A stretch of DNA of 64,000 bases from positions 1-64,000 of the forward strand of contig CAVQUV010000002.1 in the NCBI GenBank assembly GCA_963716855.1. Direction: 5' to 3'. Positions within the stretch are counted from its first letter, which is position 1, and each line of letters starts with the position of its first letter. Source of the stretch: JAGVSZ01 sp963716855 (GTDB lineage: Bacteria; Pseudomonadota; Gammaproteobacteria; Burkholderiales; SG8-39). Position numbers and translations under genes: made by a program. Positions 23,244 through 33,300 of this stretch are shown one piece after another. Below the pieces are notes generated by a model that was not told the DNA's origin, searched no databases, and worked only from the letters and a program-made list of their open reading frames with translations.

Positions 23244-24419
23244 ATGAGCGACATCGTCATCGCCGCCGCCGTTCGCACGCCCATCGGGTCGTTCAACGGC
23301 ACCCTGAGCACGGTTCCCGCGCACTACCTCGGCCAGACCGTCATCGCCGAAGCGCTGAAGCGCGCACGCGTCGAGCCCGGGCAAGTCTCCGAGGTGATCA
23401 TGGGGCAGGTCCTGACAGCGGGCCAGGGCCAGAACCCGGCACGTCAGGCGTCGATCGGCGCAGGGTTGCCGTACGAAGTGACGGCGTACACGGTCAACCA
23501 GGTGTGCGGCTCGGGCCTGCGCACCGTCGCGCTCGGATTCCAAGCGATCCGCAGCGGCGACTCGACCATCGTCGTCGCCGGCGGTCACGAAAGCATGAGC
23601 GCCGCGCCGCACTGCGCGCATCTGCGCAACGGAGTCAAGATGGGCGATCTCCCGTTCCTCGACACCATGATCAAGGACGGGCTGTGGGAGGCGTTCAACG
23701 GCTACCACATGGGCATGACGGCGGAGAACGTCGCCGAGCGGTGGAAGGTCTCGCGCGGTCGGCAGGACGAGTTCGCGTTGACGTCGCAAGCGCGCGCCGA
23801 GGCGGCGCAGAAGGCCGGACGCTTCAAGGACGAGATCGTGCCCGTGAAGATCGCGACGCGTAAGGGCGACGTGCTGGTGGATACCGACGAGTATCCGCGC
23901 CACGGCACGACCATGGATGCGCTCGCGAAGCTGCGTCCCGCGTTCGACAAGAACGGGACCGTGACCGCAGGCAACGCTTCAGGACTGAACGACGGCGCGG
24001 CAGCGACGGTGCTGATGACCGGCGACGAAGCACGCCGGCGCGGCGTACAGCCGCTGGCGCGCATCGTCTCATGGGCGACCGCGGGCGTCGATCCGGCAGT
24101 GATGGGCACCGGGCCGATCCCGGCGACGCGGCTCGCTTTGAAGCGCGCCGGCTGGAAGGTGGAAGACCTCGACCTGATCGAAGCGAACGAGGCGTTCGCG
24201 GCGCAGGCCTGCGCGGTCGCGAGCGAGCTCGGATTGAATCCCGACAAGGTCAACGTCAACGGCGGGGCGATCGCGCTCGGCCACCCGATCGGCGCCTCCG
24301 GCGCCCGGGTGCTGGTGACGCTGCTGCACGAGCTCGGCAGGCGCGAAGCGCGCCGCGGCCTGGCGACGTTGTGCATCGGGGGCGGCATGGGCATCGCGAT
24401 GTGCGTCGAGCGCGCGTGA
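23244..24419 (+). CDS. acetyl-CoA C-acetyltransferase (thiolase)
   Basis: A 391-residue biosynthetic thiolase condensing two acetyl-CoA to acetoacetyl-CoA. The acyl-accepting cysteine is Cys88 (NQVCGSGLRTV), the catalytic His is in ALGHPIGASGAR, and the second Cys is in LCIGGGMG; the motif EANEAFAAQ is also present. The start ATG 23244 follows AGAGGG. Such enzymes (PhaA/AtoB) start polyhydroxybutyrate synthesis, and a DUF3141 gene 2 kb downstream fits that theme, but no phaB or phaC is seen. A downstream lipoprotein gene begins 22 bases after its stop. Confidence 0.93.
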   Translation: MSDIVIAAAVRTPIGSFNGTLSTVPAHYLGQTVIAEALKRARVEPGQVSEVIMGQVLTAGQGQNPARQASIGAGLPYEVTAYTVNQVCGSGLRTVALGFQAIRSGDSTIVVAGGHESMSAAPHCAHLRNGVKMGDLPFLDTMIKDGLWEAFNGYHMGMTAENVAERWKVSRGRQDEFALTSQARAEAAQKAGRFKDEIVPVKIATRKGDVLVDTDEYPRHGTTMDALAKLRPAFDKNGTVTAGNASGLNDGAAATVLMTGDEARRRGVQPLARIVSWATAGVDPAVMGTGPIPATRLALKRAGWKVEDLDLIEANEAFAAQACAVASELGLNPDKVNVNGGAIALGHPIGASGARVLVTLLHELGRREARRGLATLCIGGGMGIAMCVERA

Positions 24420-24441
24420 CGATCTGCGGGCGGAGCAAGAC

Positions 24442-24891
24442 ATGAACGCATTCAGCAGAACCGTCATCGTCCTCGCGTTCGCGAGTCTCCTCGGCTGCGC
24501 CAGCGCCGTCGGTCAAGGCGGGCCGCCCGTCGGCGCCGAGCCGGTGGAATACGGCGTCGTCACCAGGATCGAGCCCCTTTCCCTCGAAGGCGACCATCAG
24601 CTCGGGCTCGGCACCGTCGTCGGCGCGGTGGCCGGCGGAGTGATCGGACACCAGATCGGCGGCGGTACCGGTCGCGACGTCGCTACGGTGGTCGGCGCAA
24701 TCGGCGGCGGACTCGCCGGCAATGCGATCGAGAACCGCTACGTCGACCGCCGGCCGGGCCAGCAGATTTTCGTGCGGCTCGACAACGGCAAGACGGTCGC
24801 GGTCACACAGCCCGGCGAGTCCGCGCTCCGCGTCGGCGAACGGGTGATGGTGAAAGGCAGCGACACCGGAGCCCGGGTCGTCAGGGACTAG
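24442..24891 (+). CDS. glycine-zipper 2TM lipoprotein (SlyB/17-kDa antigen-like)
   Basis: A 149-residue outer-membrane lipoprotein. A signal peptide ends in the lipobox LLGC (Cys19), followed by a glycine-zipper domain: LGTVVGAVAGGVIGHQIGGG, then DVATVVGAIGGGLAGNAIE. The C-terminal third (GQQIFVRLDNGKTVAVTQ) is a small beta domain typical of SlyB-like proteins. It follows the thiolase gene closely and may be cotranscribed, but is more likely an envelope-stability protein. The 234 bases to the htrA stop show no convincing gene. Confidence 0.85.
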   Translation: MNAFSRTVIVLAFASLLGCASAVGQGGPPVGAEPVEYGVVTRIEPLSLEGDHQLGLGTVVGAVAGGVIGHQIGGGTGRDVATVVGAIGGGLAGNAIENRYVDRRPGQQIFVRLDNGKTVAVTQPGESALRVGERVMVKGSDTGARVVRD

Positions 24892-25125
24892 CGTCGCCGA
24901 GTCGCATCAGCGAGTCGGGACAGCACAAGAGCCGTCACGGCGCGACGGGGAACCGGACGTCACATGACCGCCTCCGGTTCCTGTGCGCCGACCCTGGCGG
25001 TCACGCAACCGAGCAGAGCGAGCAGGGCAAAGAGACGCTGGACCAGGACGCCCGCGGGTGTCTCGATCGCGTACGACTCGCGTTTCGAGTGACTGCGCCC
25101 CTTGGGTTCAGGGTGACGGCGGCCG

Positions 25126-26238
25126 CTACGGCAGCGGCGCAAGCTGCACTTCCACCGTCGCGCGCTTGCCGTTCCTCAGGAGGTCGATCGACACGCGCTC
25201 CGCCGGCTCGGCGCCAATGACGACGGCGGTCACGTCCTGCGCATGACGCACGGGCTTTTCGCTGAAGCGCGTGATGACGTCGCCCGCTTCAATCCCGGCG
25301 CGATCCGCCGGCCCGCCGAACTCCAGCGCGATTACGCGAGCACCTTCGCCGCGGATCGGCGGTGCCGTCCACAGGCCCAGCCAGGCACGTGCGACGCGCC
25401 CCTTCGTCTTCAGGATCGCGGCGACCTTCTGCACCAGGTCCACCGGTATGGCGAACCCGATGCCTTCCGATCCCCCGCTGTGCGAGAGGATCAGGGTGTT
25501 GATCCCCACCAGGCGGCCCGCCGTGTCGACGAGCGCGCCGCCCGAGTTGCCGGGATTGATCGCCGCGTCGGTTTGAATGAAGTTTTCGACCGGGATCGCT
25601 CCCTTGCGCACGATGGCGCTGACGATGCCCTGCGTCACCGTCTGCCCGATCCCGAGCGGGTTGCCGACGGCCAGCACGACGTCGCCCACTGCGACTTCCT
25701 CGAGGTCCGCGATTGCGATCGGACGCAGGTCGCCCGCGTCGATCTTCAGCAGCGCGAGATCCGAGGCCGGATCGGCCCCGACGAGGCGGGCCGCATGAAT
25801 GGGGCCGTCCGACAGCGCGACGACGAGCTCGGTCGCATCCCGCACGGCATGATGGTTGGTCACCACGTATCCGTCGGCGCTCAGGATGACGCCCGAGGCG
25901 AGGCCCTTCGTCTGTACGGCCGGGACGAACGGCAGCGGTCGCGGCACGGTGTGCGCCGCGTACACGGTGACGACCGACGGCGCCGCGCGCGCAACGGCAA
26001 CACGATAGCCGACGACGGCCGGCTCGGCGCAGGACGGCGACGGCGACTGGGCTGCCGCGCTACGCGCATCCACGAGCGCGTACGCGCCGACGGCGACCGC
26101 GACGGCGAGCGTCGCCACGATCGACCTATGAAACGAGCGGATCATCGGCTCGAAGCGGGCCCGACGCGAAGGCGCTGGCGACCCCTTCTGTTCGCGCGTC
26201 ACGCCGGGCCTGGCTTGGCTTTCGAGCATGAAGAGCAT
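25126..26238 (-). CDS. HtrA/DegQ-type serine endoprotease with one PDZ domain
   Basis: Up to 370 residues. An N-terminal signal or anchor (IVATLAVAVAVGAYALV) sends it to the periplasm. The trypsin-like domain has the triad His130 (VVTNHHAV), Asp160 (DPASDLALLKID) and Ser232 (NPGNSGGALVD), numbered from ATG 26238. One PDZ domain follows (GGPADRAGIEAGDVITRFSE), as in DegS/HhoA-type members. ATG 26145 (MIRSFHRS) just before the signal peptide is an alternative start. The promoter-like element at 26278-26328 would start transcription about 30 bases before ATG 26238. It is divergent from the DUF3141 gene, which has the same element. Role: envelope protein quality control. Confidence 0.9.
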   Translation of the reverse strand: MLFMLESQARPGVTREQKGSPAPSRRARFEPMIRSFHRSIVATLAVAVAVGAYALVDARSAAAQSPSPSCAEPAVVGYRVAVARAAPSVVTVYAAHTVPRPLPFVPAVQTKGLASGVILSADGYVVTNHHAVRDATELVVALSDGPIHAARLVGADPASDLALLKIDAGDLRPIAIADLEEVAVGDVVLAVGNPLGIGQTVTQGIVSAIVRKGAIPVENFIQTDAAINPGNSGGALVDTAGRLVGINTLILSHSGGSEGIGFAIPVDLVQKVAAILKTKGRVARAWLGLWTAPPIRGEGARVIALEFGGPADRAGIEAGDVITRFSEKPVRHAQDVTAVVIGAEPAERVSIDLLRNGKRATVEVQLAPLP

Positions 26239-26277
26239 GGGAGAGATTGAATTCCACGGTTGACGAGAGTGGTGCCG

Positions 26278-26328
26278 AATCTACCGGCTTCGCCGCATCG
26301 AGTCGTAAGGAAGAAGTCGTCATTCGGT
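26278..26328 (-). promoter_or_regulatory. repeated promoter-like element, copy 3 (htrA)
   Basis: On the minus strand: ACCGAA (26323-26328), 16 bp, ACGACT (26301-26306), 17 bp, TAGATT (26278-26283). The segment TTCCTTACGACTCGATG is almost the same as in the copies at 1996 and 29192. It points to htrA, 40 bases downstream. Confidence 0.55.
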
Positions 26329-26359
26329 CGGAACCGCGGGCGCCCCCGAAGCGATCCGG

Positions 26360-26410
26360 ACCGAACGCCGACCATTTGCTGACGACTCGGAGGAACGCGC
26401 GGGCTAGTGT
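26360..26410 (+). promoter_or_regulatory. repeated promoter-like element, copy 4 (DUF3141 operon)
   Basis: ACCGAA (26360-26365), 16 bp, ACGACT (26382-26387), 17 bp, TAGTGT (26405-26410). It is back to back with copy 3, leaving about 30 bp between the two outer ACCGAA boxes, so the two genes are probably controlled together. Confidence 0.55.
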
Positions 26411-26499
26411 CGCAGCATGACTTGTGCTCGATCGATCGACGTCACCGGCGCCAAAACGCCGGGGGGCGGCGACTTCCACACCCATTCCGGAGGCATGCA

Positions 26500-28815
26500 A
26501 TGGACGCGGGCGAAAAACTGTCCCTGAGCTACGACATCTCGGAGCGCATCACGCGCAACCTGCAACAGCGGATCCAGGTCGCGAACGAGCGCTTCCGGGC
26601 GCGAACCCAGAAGGTCTTCGGCAGGCTCGCGGAAGCGCCGGCGGCGGGACTGGCCGCGGCGTGGTCGGCATGGCCGCAGTACGCGCTCGACGCCGCACAG
26701 CGTGCGGTGATCTTCTGGGACACGCTGCGCCAGCGCGGCAACAACTACGTCGAGCACGAAGAGCAGGGAAACCCGCCCGTGCTGCGCTTCCAGTACGAGG
26801 TGCTCGTCGACGGCCGGACCCTCGAACGGCCGGTCAACTACGCGCTCGTGCGCATCGTGCCGCCCGAGGGCGTGACGGTCGATCCCCGGCGACGCCCCTA
26901 CATCATCATCGATCCGCGCGGCGGCCACGGCCCCGGCATCGGCGGCTTCAAGGACGACTCGCAGGTCGGCGTCGCGCTGCGCGCGGGGCATCCGGTCTAC
27001 TTCGTCATCTTCTTCCGCGACCCGGAGCCGGGCCAGACGCTCAACGACGTGTGTGTGGCCGAGCGGGAGTTCGTCCACAAGGTGCGCGAACTGCATCCGG
27101 ACAGCCCGAAGCCGGCGATCGTCGGCAACTGCCAGGCCGGCTGGGCCGCGATGATGCTCGCGGCCTCGGACCCCGACGACACCGGTCCGATCGTCGTCGT
27201 CGGCGCGCCGATGTCGTACTGGGGCGGCGCCTGGCGCGAGGGCGAAGGCGACAACCCGATGCGCTACGCCGGCGGGATGCTCGGCGGCACGTGGCTCGCG
27301 TCGCTCGCCGCGGACCTCGGCCACGGCAAGTTCGACGGCGCGCATCTCGTCCAGAACTTCGAGTACCTGAATCCCGCCAACACGTTCGTCGACAAGTACT
27401 ACCAAGTGTTCGCGAACGCCGACACCGAGCCGCCGCGCTTCCTGGAGTTCGAGCGCTGGTGGGGCGGGTACTTCCTGATGAACCGTGAGGAGATGGACTG
27501 GATCACGGGCAATCTCTTCGTCGGCAACCGGCTCTGGTCGGGGGGGGTGAAGGGGCCGCGCGGCGAAGTCTTCGACCTGCGCAAGATCCGCTCGCCGATC
27601 ATCCTGTTCGCCTCGCTCGGCGACAACATCACCCCGCCGCAGCAGGCGTTCAACTGGGTGGCGGACGTGTACGGCAGCACCGAGGAGATCAAAGCGAACG
27701 GCCAGGTCATCGTCGGCCTGATGCACGAGTCGGTCGGCCACCTCGGCATCTTCGTGTCCGGGGCGGTCGCGAAGAAGGAGCACGCGGAGATCGTCTCGGC
27801 GATGAAGTCGATCGAGCTGCTCGCGCCGGGCCTGTACGGCATGGAGATCCGCGAACAGGCCGGCGCCACCGGCAAGCCCGAGTACGAGGTCGAGTTCCAC
27901 GAGCTGCGCCTCGAAGACGTCGTCGCGAAGCTGAACCGCATGCAGCGCATCGACGAGAAGCCGTTCGAGGCGGTCGCCGCGGTCGCGGACTTCAACCAGC
28001 GCGCCTACGAGCTCTTCGCCCAGCCCTTCGTGCAGGCGCTGTCGAACGAGTTCGTCGCCGACACGGGCCGGCGCCTCCATCCGCTGCGCGCGCAGCGCTG
28101 GATGTTCTCGGATTTCAACCCGTGGCTCGCCTGGCTCCCGTACGCCGCGCAGTGGGTGAAGGCGCAGCGCCAGCCGCTCCCCGCGGATCATTCGCTGCGC
28201 ACTGCAGAGGCGGGTGTCGTGGAGCTCGCCAGCGCCGCGCTCGACTACTCCCGCGCGCTGCGCGACGCCTTCACCGAGGCGGCGTTCTTCCACGTCTACG
28301 GCAACCTGTTCTCGCTCTACATCGCAGACCGGCCGACGGTGGAACCCCCGGCGGCGGCACCTGCCGATCCACGCGAGTTGCCGGTGGTGAAAGAGGCGCT
28401 CGCGTCGATCGACAAGGGCGGCTACCCGGAAGCCTTCGCGCGCGTCGCCTATCTGGTCGCCCGGCGCGAGGACGTGCCGCTCTCGCACCTCGAGGCGGGG
28501 CGAAAGCTCACGGAGACCTACGCGGAGTTCCTGCCACCGATGCCGCTCGAGGAGTGGCGCCGGGTCCTCGGCGCGCAGCAGATCATCGTCACCTACGAAC
28601 CGGAGAAGGCCATCGAGACCCTGCCGCGGCTCCTCGCGCAGCGCGAGGACCGTGAGCGGCTCCGCACGCTGCTCGACCGGCTCGCGAACGATGCGACGTT
28701 CCGGAGCGAGGGCCTCACGACCGATCAGCGCGCGATGTTCGAGCGCGTGCGGAAGGCGCTCGGCGGGCCCGCACGTTCGACGCGCGGCCGGGCGGAACTC
28801 GTCGCGAGGGCATGA
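26500..28815 (+). CDS. DUF3141 domain protein (PHA synthase-like alpha/beta hydrolase)
   Basis: A 771-residue cytoplasmic protein matching the DUF3141 family, annotated in places as poly(3-hydroxyalkanoate) synthetase-like. An alpha/beta-hydrolase core holds YIIIDPRGGHGPGIGGFK and a nucleophile elbow VGNCQAGW with a cysteine, as in the G-x-C-x-G-G box of PHA synthases. Further core signatures are ILFASLGDNITPPQQAFNW (charge-relay Asp region) and HESVGHLGIFVSG (His region). The C-terminal third is helical. ATG 26500 follows CCGGAGG. True PHA synthase activity is not shown for the family. The next gene starts 3 bases after its stop and is surely cotranscribed. Confidence 0.85.
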   Translation: MDAGEKLSLSYDISERITRNLQQRIQVANERFRARTQKVFGRLAEAPAAGLAAAWSAWPQYALDAAQRAVIFWDTLRQRGNNYVEHEEQGNPPVLRFQYEVLVDGRTLERPVNYALVRIVPPEGVTVDPRRRPYIIIDPRGGHGPGIGGFKDDSQVGVALRAGHPVYFVIFFRDPEPGQTLNDVCVAEREFVHKVRELHPDSPKPAIVGNCQAGWAAMMLAASDPDDTGPIVVVGAPMSYWGGAWREGEGDNPMRYAGGMLGGTWLASLAADLGHGKFDGAHLVQNFEYLNPANTFVDKYYQVFANADTEPPRFLEFERWWGGYFLMNREEMDWITGNLFVGNRLWSGGVKGPRGEVFDLRKIRSPIILFASLGDNITPPQQAFNWVADVYGSTEEIKANGQVIVGLMHESVGHLGIFVSGAVAKKEHAEIVSAMKSIELLAPGLYGMEIREQAGATGKPEYEVEFHELRLEDVVAKLNRMQRIDEKPFEAVAAVADFNQRAYELFAQPFVQALSNEFVADTGRRLHPLRAQRWMFSDFNPWLAWLPYAAQWVKAQRQPLPADHSLRTAEAGVVELASAALDYSRALRDAFTEAAFFHVYGNLFSLYIADRPTVEPPAAAPADPRELPVVKEALASIDKGGYPEAFARVAYLVARREDVPLSHLEAGRKLTETYAEFLPPMPLEEWRRVLGAQQIIVTYEPEKAIETLPRLLAQREDRERLRTLLDRLANDATFRSEGLTTDQRAMFERVRKALGGPARSTRGRAELVARA

Positions 28816-28818
28816 GCC

Positions 28819-29148
28819 ATGAGCACGCAACAGGACTTTCCTCCCGCCCTGTGGGCGGAGAACCTCGAAGAGCTCGATCGCGAGATCGCGCGCATGGCGA
28901 TGCTGTGCCAGGTGAAGATCCTGGAGCCCGGGGTGCTGGCGCGCGTCCTCAAGAAAGACCGGTCCGTGTGCGGCACCGACAACCCGCCGGCGTTCGACAA
29001 GCTTCACGGCCTGCTGAAGGTGCATCTCGCGATCCGCGAGAAATCGACCGAGTCGCTCGGGCAGTCCCGAACGCTCGCGATCGAGGACTACGTCGTGGGG
29101 CGGCTGAAGAAGTCCTTCCCCGATCTAGGCGAGTGGCCGCCGGCCTGA
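28819..29148 (+). CDS. uncharacterised small protein downstream of DUF3141
   Basis: A 109-residue soluble, helical protein that I do not recognise. It begins MSTQQDFPPALWAENLEELD and contains ARMAMLCQVKILEPGVLARV; no signal peptide, membrane segment or metal motif is visible. It lies 3 bases after the DUF3141 gene and so is very probably a functional partner or a regulator of it. The conserved-looking tail (AIEDYVVGRLKKSFPDLG) suggests an interaction surface. Confidence 0.75.
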   Translation: MSTQQDFPPALWAENLEELDREIARMAMLCQVKILEPGVLARVLKKDRSVCGTDNPPAFDKLHGLLKVHLAIREKSTESLGQSRTLAIEDYVVGRLKKSFPDLGEWPPA

Positions 29149-29169
29149 CGTCGCGGCGAAGCGGTTCCG

Positions 29170-29220
29170 ACGGAACGGCGACCCTTCCCTGACGACTCGA
29201 TGCGCGCCCCCGACTACGCT
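29170..29220 (+). promoter_or_regulatory. repeated promoter-like element, copy 5 (RND operon)
   Basis: ACGGAA (29170-29175), 16 bp, ACGACT (29192-29197), 17 bp, TACGCT (29215-29220). The efflux adaptor ATG follows at 29243, giving a short leader. Confidence 0.5.
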
Positions 29221-29242
29221 GTCCGCAAATCGAGGACCCATC

Positions 29243-30352
29243 GTGAACACTTCTCTCACCAAGGCACTTCTATCGTGCGCGGTCGCCGCGCTCCTTTCCG
29301 CCTGCTCGGGCGAGAAACCGCCCGAGCCGCTGCGCACCGTCCGCACGGCCGAGATCCGCTACGACAAGGCCCAGGAAACGAACCGCTACACCGGCACGGT
29401 GCAGGCGCGCCACGAGGTGGACCAGGCGTTCCGCGTAGGCGGCAAGATCGTCGCGCGCAAGGTTGACGTCGGCCAGTCGGTCCGCGAGGGCGAGGTGCTG
29501 GCGGTGCTCGACGACACCGACTACCGGCTCGTGGAGGAAGCGGCGCGCCAGCAGCTGAACGCCTCGCTCACAACGAGCCGGCAGGCCGAGTCGGACCGGA
29601 AGCGGAACCAGGAGCTGATCGGGGACGGCGCGGTCAGCAGCTCGGAGGACGAGCACACGCAGAGCAGCGCGCAGCAAGCGCGAGCGGCGGCGGAGGCCGA
29701 TGCGAGAAAGCACGAGCTCGCCCGCAACCGGCTGCAGTACACGGTCCTGCGCGCGTCGCGAAGCGGCGTCGTCACCGCGGTGCGCGCCGAAGCGGGACAG
29801 GTCGTCGCCGAGGGGCAACCGGTGATCTCGATCGCGAACCCGGGCGAACCGGAGATCGTCGTCGACGTGCCCGAAGACCAGGTCGCGACGTTCAAGGTCG
29901 CGCAGTACCAGGCGTCGCTGAACGCCATGCCGGACCAGGCGTTCGACGTCGCCCTGCGCGAGCTCGCGCCGCAGGCGGCGTCGCAGACCCGCACGTACCG
30001 CGCACGACTGAAGCCCGTCACCCCGCGGCCCCTGCCGCTCGGTGCCACCGCGACCCTCGTCGCGCAGCGTCCCGCCGGCGACACAGCGGTGGCGGCGATC
30101 CCCGCCGGCGCGATCACTCAAGCGAACGGTAAGCCGGCCCTCTGGGTGGTGCGTCGCGAGGGCGGCGAGGCCGTCGCGACCGTGCAGCTGACCCCCGTGT
30201 CGCTGCACGGGTACCGCAACGACGAGGTGCTCGTCTCCGGGCTGCCGGCCGGCGAGCTCGTCGTCACAGCGGGCGTGCAGAAGATGGCGCCGGGCCTGCG
30301 CGTCGCGCTCGCCGGCGGCGCGGGCAACGACGTCGCGAAGGCCGCCCGATGA
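29243..30352 (+). CDS. RND efflux periplasmic adaptor (membrane fusion lipoprotein)
   Basis: A 369-residue adaptor joining the inner-membrane pump to the outer-membrane channel. Lipobox LLSAC gives a lipidated Cys21. The order is: first barrel/lipoyl half (HEVDQAFRVGGKIVARKVDV, then GQSVREGEVLAVLDD), an alpha-hairpin rich in Glu/Arg/Ala, second lipoyl half (LRASRSGVVTAVRAEAGQVV), and the membrane-proximal domain near the C-terminus (DEVLVSGLPAGELVVTAGVQ). It resembles TriA/MexJ-type adaptors. Its stop overlaps the start of the pump gene (ATGA), so translation is coupled. Transcription probably starts at the element at 29170-29220. Confidence 0.93.
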   Translation: MNTSLTKALLSCAVAALLSACSGEKPPEPLRTVRTAEIRYDKAQETNRYTGTVQARHEVDQAFRVGGKIVARKVDVGQSVREGEVLAVLDDTDYRLVEEAARQQLNASLTTSRQAESDRKRNQELIGDGAVSSSEDEHTQSSAQQARAAAEADARKHELARNRLQYTVLRASRSGVVTAVRAEAGQVVAEGQPVISIANPGEPEIVVDVPEDQVATFKVAQYQASLNAMPDQAFDVALRELAPQAASQTRTYRARLKPVTPRPLPLGATATLVAQRPAGDTAVAAIPAGAITQANGKPALWVVRREGGEAVATVQLTPVSLHGYRNDEVLVSGLPAGELVVTAGVQKMAPGLRVALAGGAGNDVAKAAR

Positions 30353-33300
30353 AGTCCTTCAACCTCACCGAATGGGCGCTGAACCACCGCGCTTTCGTGC
30401 TGTTCCTGATCCTCGTGATCGGCGTGGGCGGCACGCTCAGCTTCACCAGGCTCGGTCAGCTCGAGGACCCGAACTTCTCGGTGCCCTCGATGACGGCCAT
30501 GATCTACTGGCCGGGCGCCTCGGCGCAGCAGATCCAGGACGAGGTGCTCAACCGCATGGAGAAGAAGTTCGAGCAGCTCGACCACTACGAGAAGGTCGTC
30601 ACGTTCGCGCGCCAGGGCTTCGGCGGCATGACGCTCAGCGTGTGGGGCAGCACCTCGAAGGCGGACCAGCGCGAAGCCTGGTACCAGGCGCGCAAGAAGT
30701 TCAACGACATCAAGCTCGAGCTGCCCGAGGGCGTCATCGGCCCGATCTTCAACGACGAGTACGGCGACGTGGCCGGGGTGCTGTATGCCCTCAAGAGCGA
30801 TGGCATCGGGCATGCCGAGCTGTCCGACATCGCGGAGGTCATCAAGCGCCGACTGCTGAAGGTGCCGATGGTCAAGAAGGTGGACATCTACGGCAAGCAG
30901 GGCAAGAAGGTCTACGTCGAGTTCTCTCACCAGCGGCTGGCCGCGCTCGGCATCACGCCGATCATGATCGCGGAAAGCCTGCGCAACCAGAACTCCGTTA
31001 TCCACGCGGGCTCGATCGACACGCGCGGCGACCGCGTGCTCGTGCGCGTGAGCGGCCAATTCAGCACCCTGGACGACATCAAGAACGTCCCGATCACGGC
31101 CGGGGGCCGCACGATCAAGCTCGGCGACTTCACGACCATCACGCGTGGCTTCGAGGATCCGCCCACCTACACGGTGCGCCACGACGGCCAGCAGGTGCTG
31201 ATGCTGGGCATCGTGATGACCAATGACGGCAACATCGTGGACCTCGGCAAGGCGATCGCGAGTGCGGTCACCAAGATCCAGGGGGAGCTTCCGCACGGTG
31301 TGGAGCTCGAGCGCGTCGCCGACCAGCCCACCACGGTGAGCGAGTCGCTCTTCGAGTTCGAGCGCTCGCTGCTCGAGGCGCTGGCAATCGTGCTCGCGGT
31401 GAGCCTGCTCAGCCTCGGCTGGCGCACGGGCATCGTCGTCGGGCTCTCCGTTCCGATCGTGCTGGGAGCCGTCGCTCTCGTGATGCTCATGATGGGCTGG
31501 AACCTCGAGCGCGTCTCGCTCGGCTCGCTGATCATCGCACTGGGCCTGCTCGTCGATGACGGCATCATCGCGGTGGAGATGATGGTGGTCAAGATGGAGC
31601 AGGGCTGGGATCGGGTCAAGGCAGCGGCTTTCTCCTACTCGGCGACCGCGATGCCGCGGCTGACCGGAGCGCTGATCACCGTCGCGGGCTTCATGCCGAT
31701 CGGGTTCGCGAAATCGGTGACCGGCGAGTACGCAGGCGGCATCTTCTGGATCGTCGGCACCGCGGTGATCTTCTCCTGGTTCGTCTCCGGGCTGATCACG
31801 CCCTACCTTGCGGTCAAGATGCTGCCGCAGAACTTCGGCCAGCATCACCAAGGCGCCGACCCGTACGACACGCCCTTCTACCGCAAGCTGCGCCGGCTGA
31901 TCGACCTCGCGTTGGAGCGGCGGTGGTGGGTCATCGGCGCCACCGCCACCGCGCTCGCGTTGGCGTTGCCCGCCATGAAGCTCGTGCCGCAGCAGTTCTT
32001 CCCGGCCGCTACACATCCCGAGCTGATCGTCGAGCTGCGGCTGAAGGAAGGCGCTTCGTTCGCCGCGACCACCGAGCAGGTGAAGAAGATGGAGGAGGTG
32101 CTCAAGAAGGACGAGGACGTCAAGTTCTTCACCGCGTACACGGGCGCCGGCGCGCCGCGCTTCTATCTCGCATTCACCCCCGAACTGCCGAATCCGGGCT
32201 ATGCCGTCTTCGTCGTCATGACCAAGGACCTCGAAGCGCGCGAACGGGTGCGCTCGCGCCTGATGGGCAGCGTCAGCGAGCAGTTCCCGGAGGTGTGGGT
32301 GCGCACCTGGCGGCTGGAGATGGGTCCGCCGGTCGGCTTCCCGGTGCAGTTCCGCGTCGTCGGTCCGGACACGCAGAAGGTGCGGGCGATCGCGCGCGAG
32401 GTAGAACAGGTCGTGGCGTCCAGTCCCCAGGTGCGCGACGTGCAGCTCGACTGGAACGACCCGGTGCGAGCCTTGAAAGTGGACCTCGACCAGGACAAGG
32501 CGCGCGCGCTCGGCCTGGCGCCGGCCGACATCGCCCTGGTAACGCAGACGGTGATGAACGGCGCCACGCTGTCGCACCTGCGCGAGTATGAAGACCTGAT
32601 CGACATCGTCGCCCGCGCCGTGCCCTCCGAGCGGCTCGATCTCGACACGCTGAAGGACGTCAATCTCTTCACGCGCCAGGGCACGGTCGTGCCGCTCTCG
32701 CAGGTCGCGCGTGTCCGCTACGAACTCGAAGAGCCGGTGTTGTGGCGGCGGAATCGCGACATGGCCATCACCGTGCGCGCCGACGTCAAGGACGGCGAGC
32801 AGGGCGTGACGGTGACGCAGGCCATCCGCCCGCAGCTCAAGGATATCGAAGCGAAGCTGCCGTTCGGTTACCGCATCGACGTCGGCGGCGCGGTCGAGGA
32901 AAGCGACAAGGCCAACAAGGCACTGGCTGCCGTCGCGCCCGTGATGATCGTGACGATCCTCGTCATCCTGATGCTGCAATTGCAGAGCATGTCCCTGATG
33001 GCAATGGTGTTCATGACCGCGCCGCTTGGACTGATCGGGGTGGTTATCGCGCTGCTCGTGGCGCGCGCGCCGCTCGGATTCGTCGCGATCCTCGGCATCA
33101 TCGCGCTCTCCGGAATGATCATGCGCAACTCGGTCATTTTGATCGACCAGATACAGTCCGAGATCGCCGAGGGACTCGATGGGTGGAACGCGGTGGTGGA
33201 AGCCGCCGTGCACCGGACCCGCCCGGTGGTGCTGACGGCGGCAGCCACCGTGCTCGCGATGATTCCGCTCACTCGCAGCGTGTTCTGGGGGCCGATGGCG

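Noticed and set aside
24960..25142. Minus-strand frame with a hydrophobic stretch and GC (lipoprotein-like)
   Set aside because: It has no ATG or convincing ribosome site near the hydrophobic part and overlaps the end of htrA; not supportable as a gene.
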